From PVC group bacterium (GTDB lineage Bacteria; Verrucomicrobiota; Kiritimatiellia; UBA8416; PXDI01): DNA of 15,248 bases. The translations under genes and the position numbers were made by a program. Positions 6,735-14,373 of this stretch are shown one piece after another (positions within the stretch are counted from its first letter, which is position 1; every line of letters begins with the position of its first letter). The stretch covers positions 1 through 15,248 of the forward strand of contig PXDI01000381.1 in the NCBI GenBank assembly GCA_003565095.1, written 5' to 3'. The notes below the pieces were generated by a model that had not been told where the DNA came from, made no database searches, and worked only from the letters and a program-made list of their open reading frames with translations.

Positions 6735-6990
6735 CTATAGTAATTCTCAGAAGTTTTATATTGATTACGCTCGCTGACCTTGGTCGGCGAGCAAGAGAAT
6801 TCTAAAAAAGGACATTTAAATAAGGATATGAGCCCTTTTGGAGCAAAAACTTGAGTAACCACCTTATCTTGCTCTATATGGGCTCTTTTTGTCTTCTTGA
6901 AATTTTCCCTTTGTTAAATTTTTCCGTCCGCCGACCAAGGTCAGCGGACGTGGTTATGCCTGTTCTGTCACGACAGAAATTCTAAGAAAA
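6735..6990. repeat. structured AT-richer insert with paired hairpins between atpD and atpC
   Basis: This gap holds no gene but much structure. Hairpin 1 (6769-6792) pairs GCTCGC with GCGAGC and contains GCTGACCTTGGTCGGC (6773-6788). Hairpin 2 (6925-6950) pairs CGTCCGC with GCGGACG and contains the exact reverse complement of that 16-mer (6930-6945). Outer stem bases differ between the two but stay paired. Between them is a nested stem: GAGCCC (6830-6835) with GGGCTC (6880-6885), and GAGCAA (6841-6846) with TTGCTC (6869-6874). A perfect palindrome TTCTGTC-AC-GACAGAA lies at 6963-6978. Similar TTCTNAGAA motifs occur at both ends (6744-6752, 6980-6988). It looks like a small non-coding repeat element or REP-type sequence; no transposase is present. 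Confidence 0.6.
6830..6890 (+). terminator. terminator-like nested stem with T-tract
   Basis: The nested GAGCCC/GGGCTC and GAGCAA/TTGCTC stems, with a 22-base inner loop, are followed on the plus strand by five Ts (6886-6890). It could stop plus-strand transcription from the PAP2-family gene, which has no nearer terminator and would otherwise run antisense through atpC into atpD. The loop and interior bulges are large for a classical terminator. Confidence 0.3.
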
Positions 6991-6998
6991 GCTCTCTA

Positions 6999-8402
6999 TC
7001 AATCTCCATATCCCATCTTCTCTGCCTTGCTCAGCACTTCATCAATTGTCCCGGTCATCATAAAGGCCTGTTCCGGAACATGATCATGCTCACCGGCAAT
7101 AATCTGCCGGAACCCCTCGACGGTATCGTCGATGGGTACATATTGTCCGGGAATGCCGGTATACTGTTCAGCCACAAAATTCGGCTGTGAAAGGAAGCGT
7201 TGAATACGCCGTGCACGCAGAACCGCCAGCCGGTCATGTTCGGGCAGATCTTCAACTCCGAGAATGGTGATAATATCCTGTAGTTCGCTGTAGCGTTGCA
7301 GAACCCGGCGCACTTCACGGGCGACCTGCTCGTGTTCGCTGCCGACAACTTCAACAGTAAGAATCTTTGAGTTTGAAGCGAGCGGGTCCAGCGCCGGATA
7401 GATTCCCATCTCAACAATCCGGCGGTCAAGTACCAGCGCGGCATCCAGATGGGCAAAAGCGGTTGCGGGTGCCGGATCGGTAATATCGTCGGCCGGAACG
7501 TAGACCGCCTGTACCGATGTGATAGCGCCGCGGCGGGTAGATGTGATGCGTTCCTGCATCCGGCCCATTTCTGTTGCCAGTCCGGGCTGATAACCAACCG
7601 CCGACGGCATCCTTCCAAGCATTGCTGAAACTTCCGCCCCGGCCTGCACAAACCTGAAGATATTATCCATAAACAGCAGCACATCCTGATGCATCTGGTC
7701 CCGGAAATATTCGGCATGGGTCAGTGCCGTCAATGGTGCGCGCAAACGTGCCCCGGCCGGTTCGTTCATTTGGCCGAAAACCAGAACTGTACTGTCCAGC
7801 ACTCCGGAATGCTGCATTTCCAGCCAGAGCTCGTTACCCTCACGGGTCCGTTCGCCGATTCCGGCAAAAACTGCGCGTCCACCACGCTCAGTGGTGATGT
7901 TCCGGATAAGCTCCATAATAAGCATCGTCTTGCCAACTCCGGCACCGCCGAACAGGCCGATTTTGCCGCCGCGCGGGAAGGGGGTTAGCAGATCGATGGC
8001 CTTGATGCCCGTTTCAAAAAGTTCAACCGCCGGGACCTGCTGGTCAAAGGCCGGCGGTTGACGGTGAATCGGGTCGAAACGGATACAGGCCGGTGGTTCC
8101 CCGCCGTCAATCGGTTTTCCCAGCACATTCATCACGCGCCCCTGCGCTTCTTCGCCTACCGGAACGGTAATCGGTGCCCCCGTATCCCTGACCGCAATGC
8201 CGCGAGACAGTCCGCGTGTGGCGGACATGGCAATACAACGCACTACATTATCACCCGGATATGCAGCCACTTCCATGGTAAGATCAATTTTACGCTCAGG
8301 TTCATTTATTACCAGTGCGTTATTAATTGCGGGCAGCGGCCGTTCATAAAACTCAACGTCCACAACCGGTCCAACCACCCGGACTATGCGTCCTGTTGCC
8401 AT
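6999..8402 (-). CDS. atpD: F1-ATPase beta subunit
   Basis: This is the catalytic ATPase/ATP-synthase subunit, 467 residues (usual length ~460-480). Seen: N-terminal barrel VRVVGPVVDVEF (7-18), Walker A GGAGVGKT (152-159), IGERTREGNE (182-191) with the catalytic Glu, VFGQMNEPAGAR (208-219), Walker B LLFMDN (242-247), the GRMPSAVGYQPGLATEMGRM segment, and ITSVQAVYVPADDITDPAPA. It follows F-type rather than V/A-type sequence, with small departures such as GNELW where most have GNDLY and PATAFAHLDAA for PATTFAHLDAT. Its ATG lies inside the 3' end of atpG (19-bp overlap), implying translational coupling. Confidence 0.96.
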   Translation of the reverse strand: MATGRIVRVVGPVVDVEFYERPLPAINNALVINEPERKIDLTMEVAAYPGDNVVRCIAMSATRGLSRGIAVRDTGAPITVPVGEEAQGRVMNVLGKPIDGGEPPACIRFDPIHRQPPAFDQQVPAVELFETGIKAIDLLTPFPRGGKIGLFGGAGVGKTMLIMELIRNITTERGGRAVFAGIGERTREGNELWLEMQHSGVLDSTVLVFGQMNEPAGARLRAPLTALTHAEYFRDQMHQDVLLFMDNIFRFVQAGAEVSAMLGRMPSAVGYQPGLATEMGRMQERITSTRRGAITSVQAVYVPADDITDPAPATAFAHLDAALVLDRRIVEMGIYPALDPLASNSKILTVEVVGSEHEQVAREVRRVLQRYSELQDIITILGVEDLPEHDRLAVLRARRIQRFLSQPNFVAEQYTGIPGQYVPIDDTVEGFRQIIAGEHDHVPEQAFMMTGTIDEVLSKAEKMGYGD

Positions 8403-9256
8403 GCCTGCTCTGCTCCTGTTTCCAGCATTTCCCTGGTTATATCATTCTGCCTGATGCGACGATACTGTTTTTCCACCTCACGCTGGGTCTCAGCGGCATT
8501 ATCTGTCGCCTGCGCCATCGCTGTGCGCCGTGCGGCATTTTCTGCTGCCAGACTGCTCAAAAACGCCCGGTCAAGCGCTTGCGCCACATATTCCCCCAGT
8601 AAATGTTCGAGCACCGACTCAACCGACGGCTCGAACAGTGCTGCCGCCAGCTTGGGGCGGTGGCCGGCGGGAAATTCAAACGGCACCGGCAGCAACTGCT
8701 CCATCACGGCTTCCTGCTTAATTCCGTTAATGTCACGGCTGAAGATAATATAAGCCGCGTCACTGTTACGGCTGACAAAAGTCTGCGTCATTCTGCCGGC
8801 CAGTGCGTCGATTTGCGGAGTTCTTTGCAGTCTTTGCGGTTGAGGGTTGTTCTCGATGAGTGCGATTCCGGCCCGCCGTGCCATTCTGCCGGCAATTCTG
8901 CCGGTTACGCGCAGTTTTACAATCTGTGCAGGATTCTGCTCAATAAAACCTTGCAGCTTGTCCATTAGCTGCACATTAAATCCGCCGCACATACCGAAGT
9001 CTGAACTGAACACAGCAATCTCGACGGTGTGCTGATGCCGCCGCCGATCCAGCAGAATATGCCGGTAGTCCGGTGCCGCCACACACACTTCACGCAATAT
9101 CTCCAGCAGCTTCCGGCTGTAATGACCGGCCGTCAGCATTGCCCGGCGGTCATTGGCGAGCCGCGTGGCGGCAACACGGTGCATCGCCGCTGTCACTTTG
9201 CGGATTTTGCTGATTCCGCCGAGCCGCTTTTTCGTGCGCTGTTGACCGGTTGACAT
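8384..9256 (-). CDS. atpG: F1-ATPase gamma subunit (divergent)
   Basis: Gamma is the central rotor shaft. At 290 residues it has normal length. The N-terminal helix reads RTKKRLGGISKIRKVTAAMH, the Rossmann-like part has FSSDFGMCGGFNVQLM where the family usually has TSDRGLCGGFN, and the C-terminal helix has AAENAARRTAMAQATDNA followed by RRIRQNDITREMLETGAEQA. The ends, which pair in the coiled coil inside alpha3beta3, are best conserved; the middle is quite divergent. A strong GGGAGG lies about 10 bases before the ATG, overlapping the end of atpA; atpA stops at 9260, only 3 bases upstream. Confidence 0.92.
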   Translation of the reverse strand: MSTGQQRTKKRLGGISKIRKVTAAMHRVAATRLANDRRAMLTAGHYSRKLLEILREVCVAAPDYRHILLDRRRHQHTVEIAVFSSDFGMCGGFNVQLMDKLQGFIEQNPAQIVKLRVTGRIAGRMARRAGIALIENNPQPQRLQRTPQIDALAGRMTQTFVSRNSDAAYIIFSRDINGIKQEAVMEQLLPVPFEFPAGHRPKLAAALFEPSVESVLEHLLGEYVAQALDRAFLSSLAAENAARRTAMAQATDNAAETQREVEKQYRRIRQNDITREMLETGAEQAWQQDA

Positions 9257-9259
9257 GTT

Positions 9260-10891
9260 TTACATTCCTCCCGGATTCGCGCTCTGCGTGCTGATGGCCG
9301 TTTGCGGCAAATGCGTTTCCGCTTCGTCTGGAGCAGGGATGATTCTTTGCGGATCAAGGGCCGGAACACCGCTTTGGGCCGTAAACATTCTTTTTAACTG
9401 GCCGACCGATTCTCTCAACCAACCCTCGGTCGCATCGTTCAAATCATGGGTCGCACGAATAGTATCACATACCTGTTCATATGAACTGTCCAGCAGTCCG
9501 AACCATTCCCGCTGGAAGCGCTCAATCTCCGTCAGCGGCAGGTCGTCCAGATGTCCGCTAACCGCCGCCCAGATAATGCAGACCTGCCGTTCCACCGGCA
9601 TGGGCTCGTGCTGCCCCTGCTTGAGAATTTCCGCCAGTCTTTCACCGCGATGCAACTGCTTTACGGTGAAAGAATCCAGATCAGTTGTCAGTTCAGCGAA
9701 GGCCGCCTGTTCGCGGTATTGCGCCAGATCCATTCGCAGGCGCAAGCCGATTTTACGCATGGCCGGCCATTGTGCTTTTCCGCCGATGCGCGATACACTC
9801 AAACCGGCATTCACCGCCGGCCGCAAGCCTTGATGAAACAGCGCCCCATCCAGATAAATCTGTCCATCGGTTATCGATACCAGGTTTGTTGGGATATAAG
9901 CGGAATAATCCCCCTGCTGCGTTTCAACTATGGGCAGGGCGGTGATCGTTCCGCCGCCCAGTTCCGCGTTCGTGCATCCGGCACGTTCCAACAGGCGGCT
10001 GTGCAGATAGAAGACATCCCCCGGAAAAGCCTCGCGTCCGGGGGGGCGCCGCAACAGCAAGGATATTTCGCGGTAAGCCGCGGCATGTTTTGAAAGATCG
10101 TCAAAGACCATCAGCACATGCCGGCCCTTATCGCGGAAAGCTTCGGCAATGCTGCAAGCGGCAAACGGTGCAATATATTGCAGCGGGGCGGGATCGGCGG
10201 ATGCCGCCGCCACCACAACCGTCTGCTGCATCATGCCGCGTTCACGCAGCATTCCGACCCAGCGCGAAATGTTGGCCATCTTCTGTCCAATCGAAACATA
10301 GATGCAGATAACATCGCTACCGAGCTGATTGAGGATGGTGTCGATTGCCAGGGTGGTTTTTCCGGTATGCCGGTCACCGATAATCAGTTCACGCTGTCCG
10401 CGTCCGATCGGCACCATCGCATCAATGCTTTTTATTCCGGTATGCAACGGGACTTCAACCGGCTGACGTGCGGCGATGCCGGGGCCGTCGGTATCGACCA
10501 GGCGCCGTTCGGTTGCCTGTAGAGGCCCGCGGCCATCAACCGGCTTGCCAAGCGGTGTGACAACCCTGCCGAGCAGGGCATCGCCAACCGGAGTGTCCAG
10601 CACCCGTCCGCTGCGTTTAACAGTATCTCCCTGCTGGATGCCGCTGTGATCTCCGAATATCACCACTCCTGCCTGCCGCCGGTCGAGGTTCATTACCATT
10701 CCGCGGATCTCACGGGGAAAGACAACCATTTCCTCAACCATGACTCCCGGCAGGCCGTCAACAATCGCAATACCGTCGCCGGCTTCAACCACGCGACCGA
10801 TCTCCTGGGGGCCGAATGAAATGCCAAAGCGTTCCGCGCTGCGTTCAAGCACCGCGGCAACCTGCTTTGGATCTATGCGAATATCAGGCAT
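9260..10891 (-). CDS. atpA: F1-ATPase alpha subunit with C-terminal extension
   Basis: This is the non-catalytic nucleotide-binding subunit of the alpha3beta3 head. Its 543 residues exceed the usual ~500-515. Seen: VVEAGDGIAIVDGLPGVMVE (34-53), GDALLGRVVTPLGKPVDGRG (103-122), Walker A GDRHTGKT (172-179; Gln is commoner than His), MVFDDLSKHAAAYREISLLL (261-280), RRPPGREAFPGDVFYLHSRL (281-300), and LSVSRIGGKAQ (364-374) with the conserved Arg368 that reaches the catalytic site. Residues ~504-543 are an extra hydrophilic, Pro/Gln/Thr-rich tail. No clear ribosome-binding site precedes the ATG. It lies 35 bases after the unknown 153-residue gene. The usual upstream neighbours atpB, atpE, atpF and atpH are not here. 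Confidence 0.95.
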   Translation of the reverse strand: MPDIRIDPKQVAAVLERSAERFGISFGPQEIGRVVEAGDGIAIVDGLPGVMVEEMVVFPREIRGMVMNLDRRQAGVVIFGDHSGIQQGDTVKRSGRVLDTPVGDALLGRVVTPLGKPVDGRGPLQATERRLVDTDGPGIAARQPVEVPLHTGIKSIDAMVPIGRGQRELIIGDRHTGKTTLAIDTILNQLGSDVICIYVSIGQKMANISRWVGMLRERGMMQQTVVVAAASADPAPLQYIAPFAACSIAEAFRDKGRHVLMVFDDLSKHAAAYREISLLLRRPPGREAFPGDVFYLHSRLLERAGCTNAELGGGTITALPIVETQQGDYSAYIPTNLVSITDGQIYLDGALFHQGLRPAVNAGLSVSRIGGKAQWPAMRKIGLRLRMDLAQYREQAAFAELTTDLDSFTVKQLHRGERLAEILKQGQHEPMPVERQVCIIWAAVSGHLDDLPLTEIERFQREWFGLLDSSYEQVCDTIRATHDLNDATEGWLRESVGQLKRMFTAQSGVPALDPQRIIPAPDEAETHLPQTAISTQSANPGGM

Positions 10892-10926
10892 ACAAACTTA
10901 AACAATACGCCTGATTTGAGTGCTTT

Positions 10927-11388
10927 TCAATCTTCAATCTCCAACACCCGCGCCAGAGTTGCGGGATCCTGGCGGAAAGGCGCGCCTTCTCCCTCATAAA
11001 AGCCGTGCGCCTCGATCATATGGATATTCATATCGGTATAGGTGACGCTCTCGCCGCTGGTGTTGTTTTTTACAATCGTGTAGATTTTTTCATATAATCC
11101 CTCGTGCAGAAACGGGCAGGGCAGTTTGCCGCGTACGGCATCAACGGTCACTTCAAAATGCGGCGGCACGGAAGTGGTCTGTCCCAGTCCGCGCGCCCCG
11201 GCTTCGCGCAGTTCGCGCATCCGAGCGGCGATGGCACTGTGACTCAACCCCATCCGGCGCACTGCGGCCTCGTCGGCATCCATAATTTCGCATAACAGAC
11301 GTTTGTCGCTGCCGAGAAAGCCGTCATATGAAATGACGCCCGGCCGCATCTGCCGCTGTATCCGCTCCATTTCCGGTGTCTGTTTCAT
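10927..11388 (-). CDS. unrecognised conserved-looking soluble protein between nqrF and atpA
   Basis: I do not recognise this 153-residue protein. It has no signal peptide or membrane segment. The N-terminal half has PGVISYDGFLGSDKRLLCEI (16-35) and a helix-rich GLSHSAIAARMRELREAGAR (47-66). The C-terminal half has PCPFLHEGLYEKIYTIV (90-106) and an aromatic/glycine block HMIEAHGFYEGEGAPFRQDP (123-142) that looks like a conserved motif. Two Cys (33, 91) are not arranged as a cluster-binding motif. AGGTGA lies about 6 bases before the ATG, and the gene begins 8 bases after nqrF, so it is co-transcribed with the sodium pump genes. A role in Nqr assembly or regulation is possible from position alone. 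Confidence 0.8.
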   Translation of the reverse strand: MKQTPEMERIQRQMRPGVISYDGFLGSDKRLLCEIMDADEAAVRRMGLSHSAIAARMRELREAGARGLGQTTSVPPHFEVTVDAVRGKLPCPFLHEGLYEKIYTIVKNNTSGESVTYTDMNIHMIEAHGFYEGEGAPFRQDPATLARVLEIED

Positions 11389-11396
11389 AATTTCAC

Positions 11397-12500
11397 CTAT
11401 GCAAACTTATCATAATAAATATTATCTTCCGACATGCCTTTTTCCTGCAGTACTTTTACGCATGCATCGATCATCAGCGGGCTGCCGCACAGATAAGCTT
11501 CTTTCCCTGAGGCATCCGGCACATGTTTTGCCACAACCTCGGTGATTAATCCGGTCTCCCCGTCCCAGTTATCCTCCGGTTGCGGTTCAGACAGGGCCGG
11601 AATGAACTTGAACTGTGGCAGTTCTTTTTCCAGCGCCTGCATCCGCTCAACGAGAAAAAGATCGCGTTTGGAACGCGCCCCGAAAAAGTAAACCGCCTTG
11701 CGCTTGGATCCGGTGCGTGCCATTTCTTCGAGGATGGACTTGATCGGGGCCATTCCCGACCCGCCGGCAATACAGATTATTTCAGCCTCGGTCGGCTGCA
11801 AATGAAAATCCCCGTAAGGCCCGTTGAAAGTTACCTCGTCACCTTCCTTGAGGTGTTTATGTACATAGGTGGTGCAGATGCCGTTGGGTACATAGCGGAT
11901 TTCGAGTTCTATTTCATCCTGTTTAACCGGATCGGACGCAATTGAATAGGCGCGGTAAACCGGCTCATCGGTCAACTCGTAAGGCGGCACCTCAAGTTGA
12001 ATAAACTGTCCGGCGGTAAACTCAATTGCTGCCGGCTCGGAAAGCTTGATTTTCACTTCCTTGATATCATGGGTCAGGTCGTTGATCGCACTGACGGTTG
12101 CGGAAAACTGTTTTACACTAAACAGCTCTTCAGGAATGCGCAGCCGCATATCGCGCTTGACCTTCACCTGGCATGACAGCCGCACTCCGCTTTTCTGCTC
12201 ATCGGCATCCAGCCACGGCAGTTCCGTCGGCAGCAGATCGCCGCCACCGTCTTCAATCACCAGTTTGCACAATCCGCACGATCCGCGCCCGCCGCAGGCT
12301 GAAGGAATGAAGATCTGCTCATCTTTCAACGCTGAAAGCAGCGGCTTGCCGCCTTTTACGGTCAGTTCTTTGGCGTCATTGATGGTCAATTTGCAGTCGC
12401 CGTAGTTGCCGATGGTGGCATCCGCCAGCATGATCAGAATTGCCAGCAGGGTGTTGATGGCACCTACCGCGGCAACTGCTATTATGAAAGAAACCAGCAT
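11397..12500 (-). CDS. nqrF: Na+-translocating NADH:quinone reductase subunit F
   Basis: NqrF is the NADH-oxidising entry subunit. The 367 residues show, in order, one N-terminal membrane helix (~4-26), a ferredoxin domain with 2Fe-2S ligands Cys69, Cys75, Cys78 and Cys110 (CGGRGSCGLC then SCQV), an FAD domain with RAYSIAS (183-189) and GPYGDF (227-232), and an NADH domain with IAGGSGMAPIKS (244-255), ending in YYDKFA. This arrangement is specific to NqrF and separates the operon from Rnf, whose electron entry uses RnfB/RnfC. At 367 residues it is somewhat shorter than the ~405 of proteobacterial NqrF. It starts 8 bases after nqrE. Confidence 0.96.
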   Translation of the reverse strand: MLVSFIIAVAAVGAINTLLAILIMLADATIGNYGDCKLTINDAKELTVKGGKPLLSALKDEQIFIPSACGGRGSCGLCKLVIEDGGGDLLPTELPWLDADEQKSGVRLSCQVKVKRDMRLRIPEELFSVKQFSATVSAINDLTHDIKEVKIKLSEPAAIEFTAGQFIQLEVPPYELTDEPVYRAYSIASDPVKQDEIELEIRYVPNGICTTYVHKHLKEGDEVTFNGPYGDFHLQPTEAEIICIAGGSGMAPIKSILEEMARTGSKRKAVYFFGARSKRDLFLVERMQALEKELPQFKFIPALSEPQPEDNWDGETGLITEVVAKHVPDASGKEAYLCGSPLMIDACVKVLQEKGMSEDNIYYDKFA

Positions 12501-12508
12501 ATTACTAC

Positions 12509-13102
12509 CTACTGCAGATTCACCATGCCGTTAAAACCCATGAAAGCCAGCGCCATTGTGCCGGCAATGATCAGGGTGATGCCGGCGCCTTCCAGTCCGC
12601 GCGGGATGCGTGAGCGTGACGCCAGCCGCTGCCGGATGCCTGCCATGGCCAGAATTGCCAGGGCCCAGCCGATGCCGCCACCCAGTCCGAAACCCAGCGA
12701 TTGCAGAAAACTGTATTCACGGATAACCATGAACAGGCTGATGCCGAGAATGGCGCAATTGACCGTGATCAGCGGCAGAAAAATCCCCAGCGCGGCATAC
12801 AGCGTTTCCGAAACACGTTCGATAATCATTTCAACCAGTTGCACAAACGCGGCGATTACGACAATAAAGACAATAAACCGCAGATATTCAAGTTGCAGCG
12901 GAATAAGCAGTTTGTAATAGACGATCCAGTTGATTGCGCTGGTGGCGGTCATTACAAAAATCACCGCTCCGCCGAGCCCGGCCGAAGTTTTTACTTCGCG
13001 CGATACCACGAGAAACGAGCACATGCCAAGGTAATTGGTCAGCAGGATATTGTTTGTAAAAACCGCGGCAAAGAGCACCGCAAAAGCGCTTATTTCCGGC
13101 AT
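12509..13102 (-). CDS. nqrE: Na+-translocating NADH:quinone reductase subunit E
   Basis: This integral membrane subunit carries part of the Fe site inside the membrane. About six membrane segments fill the ~197 residues. Family signatures are FTNNILLTNYLGMCSFLVVS near the N-terminus and VNCAILGISLFMV in the middle, each with the membrane Cys expected for NqrE/RnfA. Two starts are possible: ATG 13111 has AAAGG directly against it, too close to use, while ATG 13102 has the same AAAGG about 9 bases upstream and gives MPEISAF, so 13102 is preferred. It overlaps the end of nqrD by 13 bp. Confidence 0.94.
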   Translation of the reverse strand: MPEISAFAVLFAAVFTNNILLTNYLGMCSFLVVSREVKTSAGLGGAVIFVMTATSAINWIVYYKLLIPLQLEYLRFIVFIVVIAAFVQLVEMIIERVSETLYAALGIFLPLITVNCAILGISLFMVIREYSFLQSLGFGLGGGIGWALAILAMAGIRQRLASRSRIPRGLEGAGITLIIAGTMALAFMGFNGMVNLQ

Positions 13103-13752
13103 TGTGCGCATCCTTTCTGTTCGCCCGGCTTAATCCACAGGCCTTTTACGATCCAGATAAACAAAGCCAGCATGAAAAATGCGCCGGGTGCCATCACCAT
13201 GATCGACCAGTTAGTCCAGCCTTCCAGCCATGCCGCTGCGAAAATGTTGTCGCGGCCCAGTAGCTGAATACCCCACACGGAACCGGCCCCCAGCAGTTCT
13301 CTGGCAAAGGCAATTGCCAGCAGCACATATGAATAACCCAGACCCGAGGATAAACCGTCCAGCGCCGATGGCCATGGTTTGTTGTTCATGGCAAAAGCTT
13401 CGGCGCGCCCCATTATAATGCAGTTGGTGATAATCAGTCCGACATACGGCCCCAGTTGCCGCGAAATATCCGGCAGCCAGGCGCGCAGAGCAATATCCAC
13501 CATGATGACGAACGACGCAATCACCAGCACTTCAACCATCATACGGATGCGTGAAGGAATCCATTTGCGCAGCGCGGATATGACGGTATTCGAAAGGGTC
13601 AGCACAAAAACCAAGCCCAGGCACATGACAACGGTGTTTTCCACAACATTGGTAACCGCGAGTGTTGAGCAGATGCCGAGAATCTGCGCAAAAACCGGAT
13701 TTTCGGCACCCAGATTATTGCGGAAGATGCGTTTTGCTTCGCCTTTGGGCAT
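13090..13752 (-). CDS. nqrD: Na+-translocating NADH:quinone reductase subunit D
   Basis: The 220-residue membrane subunit is paralogous to NqrE. Seen: NNLGAENPVFAQILGICSTL near the N-terminus with the membrane Cys, LIITNCIIMGRAEAFAM in the middle with the second, and DGLSSGLGYSYVLLAIAFAR. About six membrane segments are present. The tail is Cys/Lys-rich (GEQKGCAQCRK), which is unusual but short. GGAGAAG lies about 6 bases before the ATG, which shares one base with the nqrC stop codon (TGATG), implying coupled translation. Confidence 0.95.
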   Translation of the reverse strand: MPKGEAKRIFRNNLGAENPVFAQILGICSTLAVTNVVENTVVMCLGLVFVLTLSNTVISALRKWIPSRIRMMVEVLVIASFVIMVDIALRAWLPDISRQLGPYVGLIITNCIIMGRAEAFAMNNKPWPSALDGLSSGLGYSYVLLAIAFARELLGAGSVWGIQLLGRDNIFAAAWLEGWTNWSIMVMAPGAFFMLALFIWIVKGLWIKPGEQKGCAQCRK

Positions 13753-14336
13753 CAGTGCTTCTCCATTAGTTTATTCAACATATCGCGGACCGCGGTGGTG
13801 GTGACAGTTGCTCCGGTAACCGCATCCATTTCATCCTTAGCCTGTGAGCGGGTTCCTTCCGGGACAACTTTGAAGGGACCGGCTTTGCCGCTGAATTGCT
13901 GTTCAAACCACGGCTCGCTGATCCGTGCGCCCAGTCCCGGGGTTTCGTTGTGTTCAACAAACGAGACCCCGGTGATTAATCCGTTATCCGGGTTCACCCC
14001 CACCATTGCATGAATGGTGCCCCATAACCCCTGACCGCGCATGGGGTGTACATGTGCGATTACATGCGCTTGGTCACTTACTTTGAAATAAGGCTGATCT
14101 TCATCCGGTCCGGTAACCGCGTTGTGATACCATTCAATGACTTCTGCGGGGCGCGGAGGCACAGTCAATCCGGCGGCAGCCATTACCGCGCGCTGGCGAA
14201 ACAGTCCGGCATTGCGCTCGACCGCTGCTGCGGTCGCCAGATGCAACGCGCTAACCAGTGATATCGCCACAACCGAGAAGCCCAGCATAAATAATACCGG
14301 CCTGACCCGTTCGCGAATTGCTTGAGATACACTCAT
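13752..14336 (-). CDS. nqrC: Na+-translocating NADH:quinone reductase subunit C (FMN-binding)
   Basis: NqrC carries an FMN bound through a phosphoester to a threonine and passes electrons across the membrane. The 194 residues have one N-terminal membrane helix (~13-34), then an FMN-binding domain with GQGLWGTIHAMVGVNPDNG (101-119), HNETPGLGARIS (129-140) and the flavinylation motif DAVTGATVTT (171-180), where Thr177 is the expected FMN attachment. It is shorter than proteobacterial NqrC (~255) and nearer RnfG length, but the neighbours identify it as NqrC. The ApbE transferase needed to attach the FMN is not in the window. Confidence 0.93.
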   Translation of the reverse strand: MSVSQAIRERVRPVLFMLGFSVVAISLVSALHLATAAAVERNAGLFRQRAVMAAAGLTVPPRPAEVIEWYHNAVTGPDEDQPYFKVSDQAHVIAHVHPMRGQGLWGTIHAMVGVNPDNGLITGVSFVEHNETPGLGARISEPWFEQQFSGKAGPFKVVPEGTRSQAKDEMDAVTGATVTTTAVRDMLNKLMEKH

Positions 14337-14373
14337 AGTTTTGGGTCCATTATCATACCGCCAAATCTACTCC

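Noticed and set aside
8058..10522. Several plus-strand open frames of 60-230 codons opposite atpD, atpG and atpA
   Set aside because: They are antisense shadows of strongly conserved F1 genes with no family resemblance of their own.
6999..10891. F1 genes as a complete N-type ATPase cluster
   Set aside because: N-type operons begin with beta and epsilon and include F0 genes; here the order is alpha, gamma, beta, epsilon and no F0 genes are present.
13103..13111. ATG at 13111 as start of nqrE
   Set aside because: AAAGG directly abuts it; ATG 13102 has that site at normal distance and begins closer to the family N-terminus.
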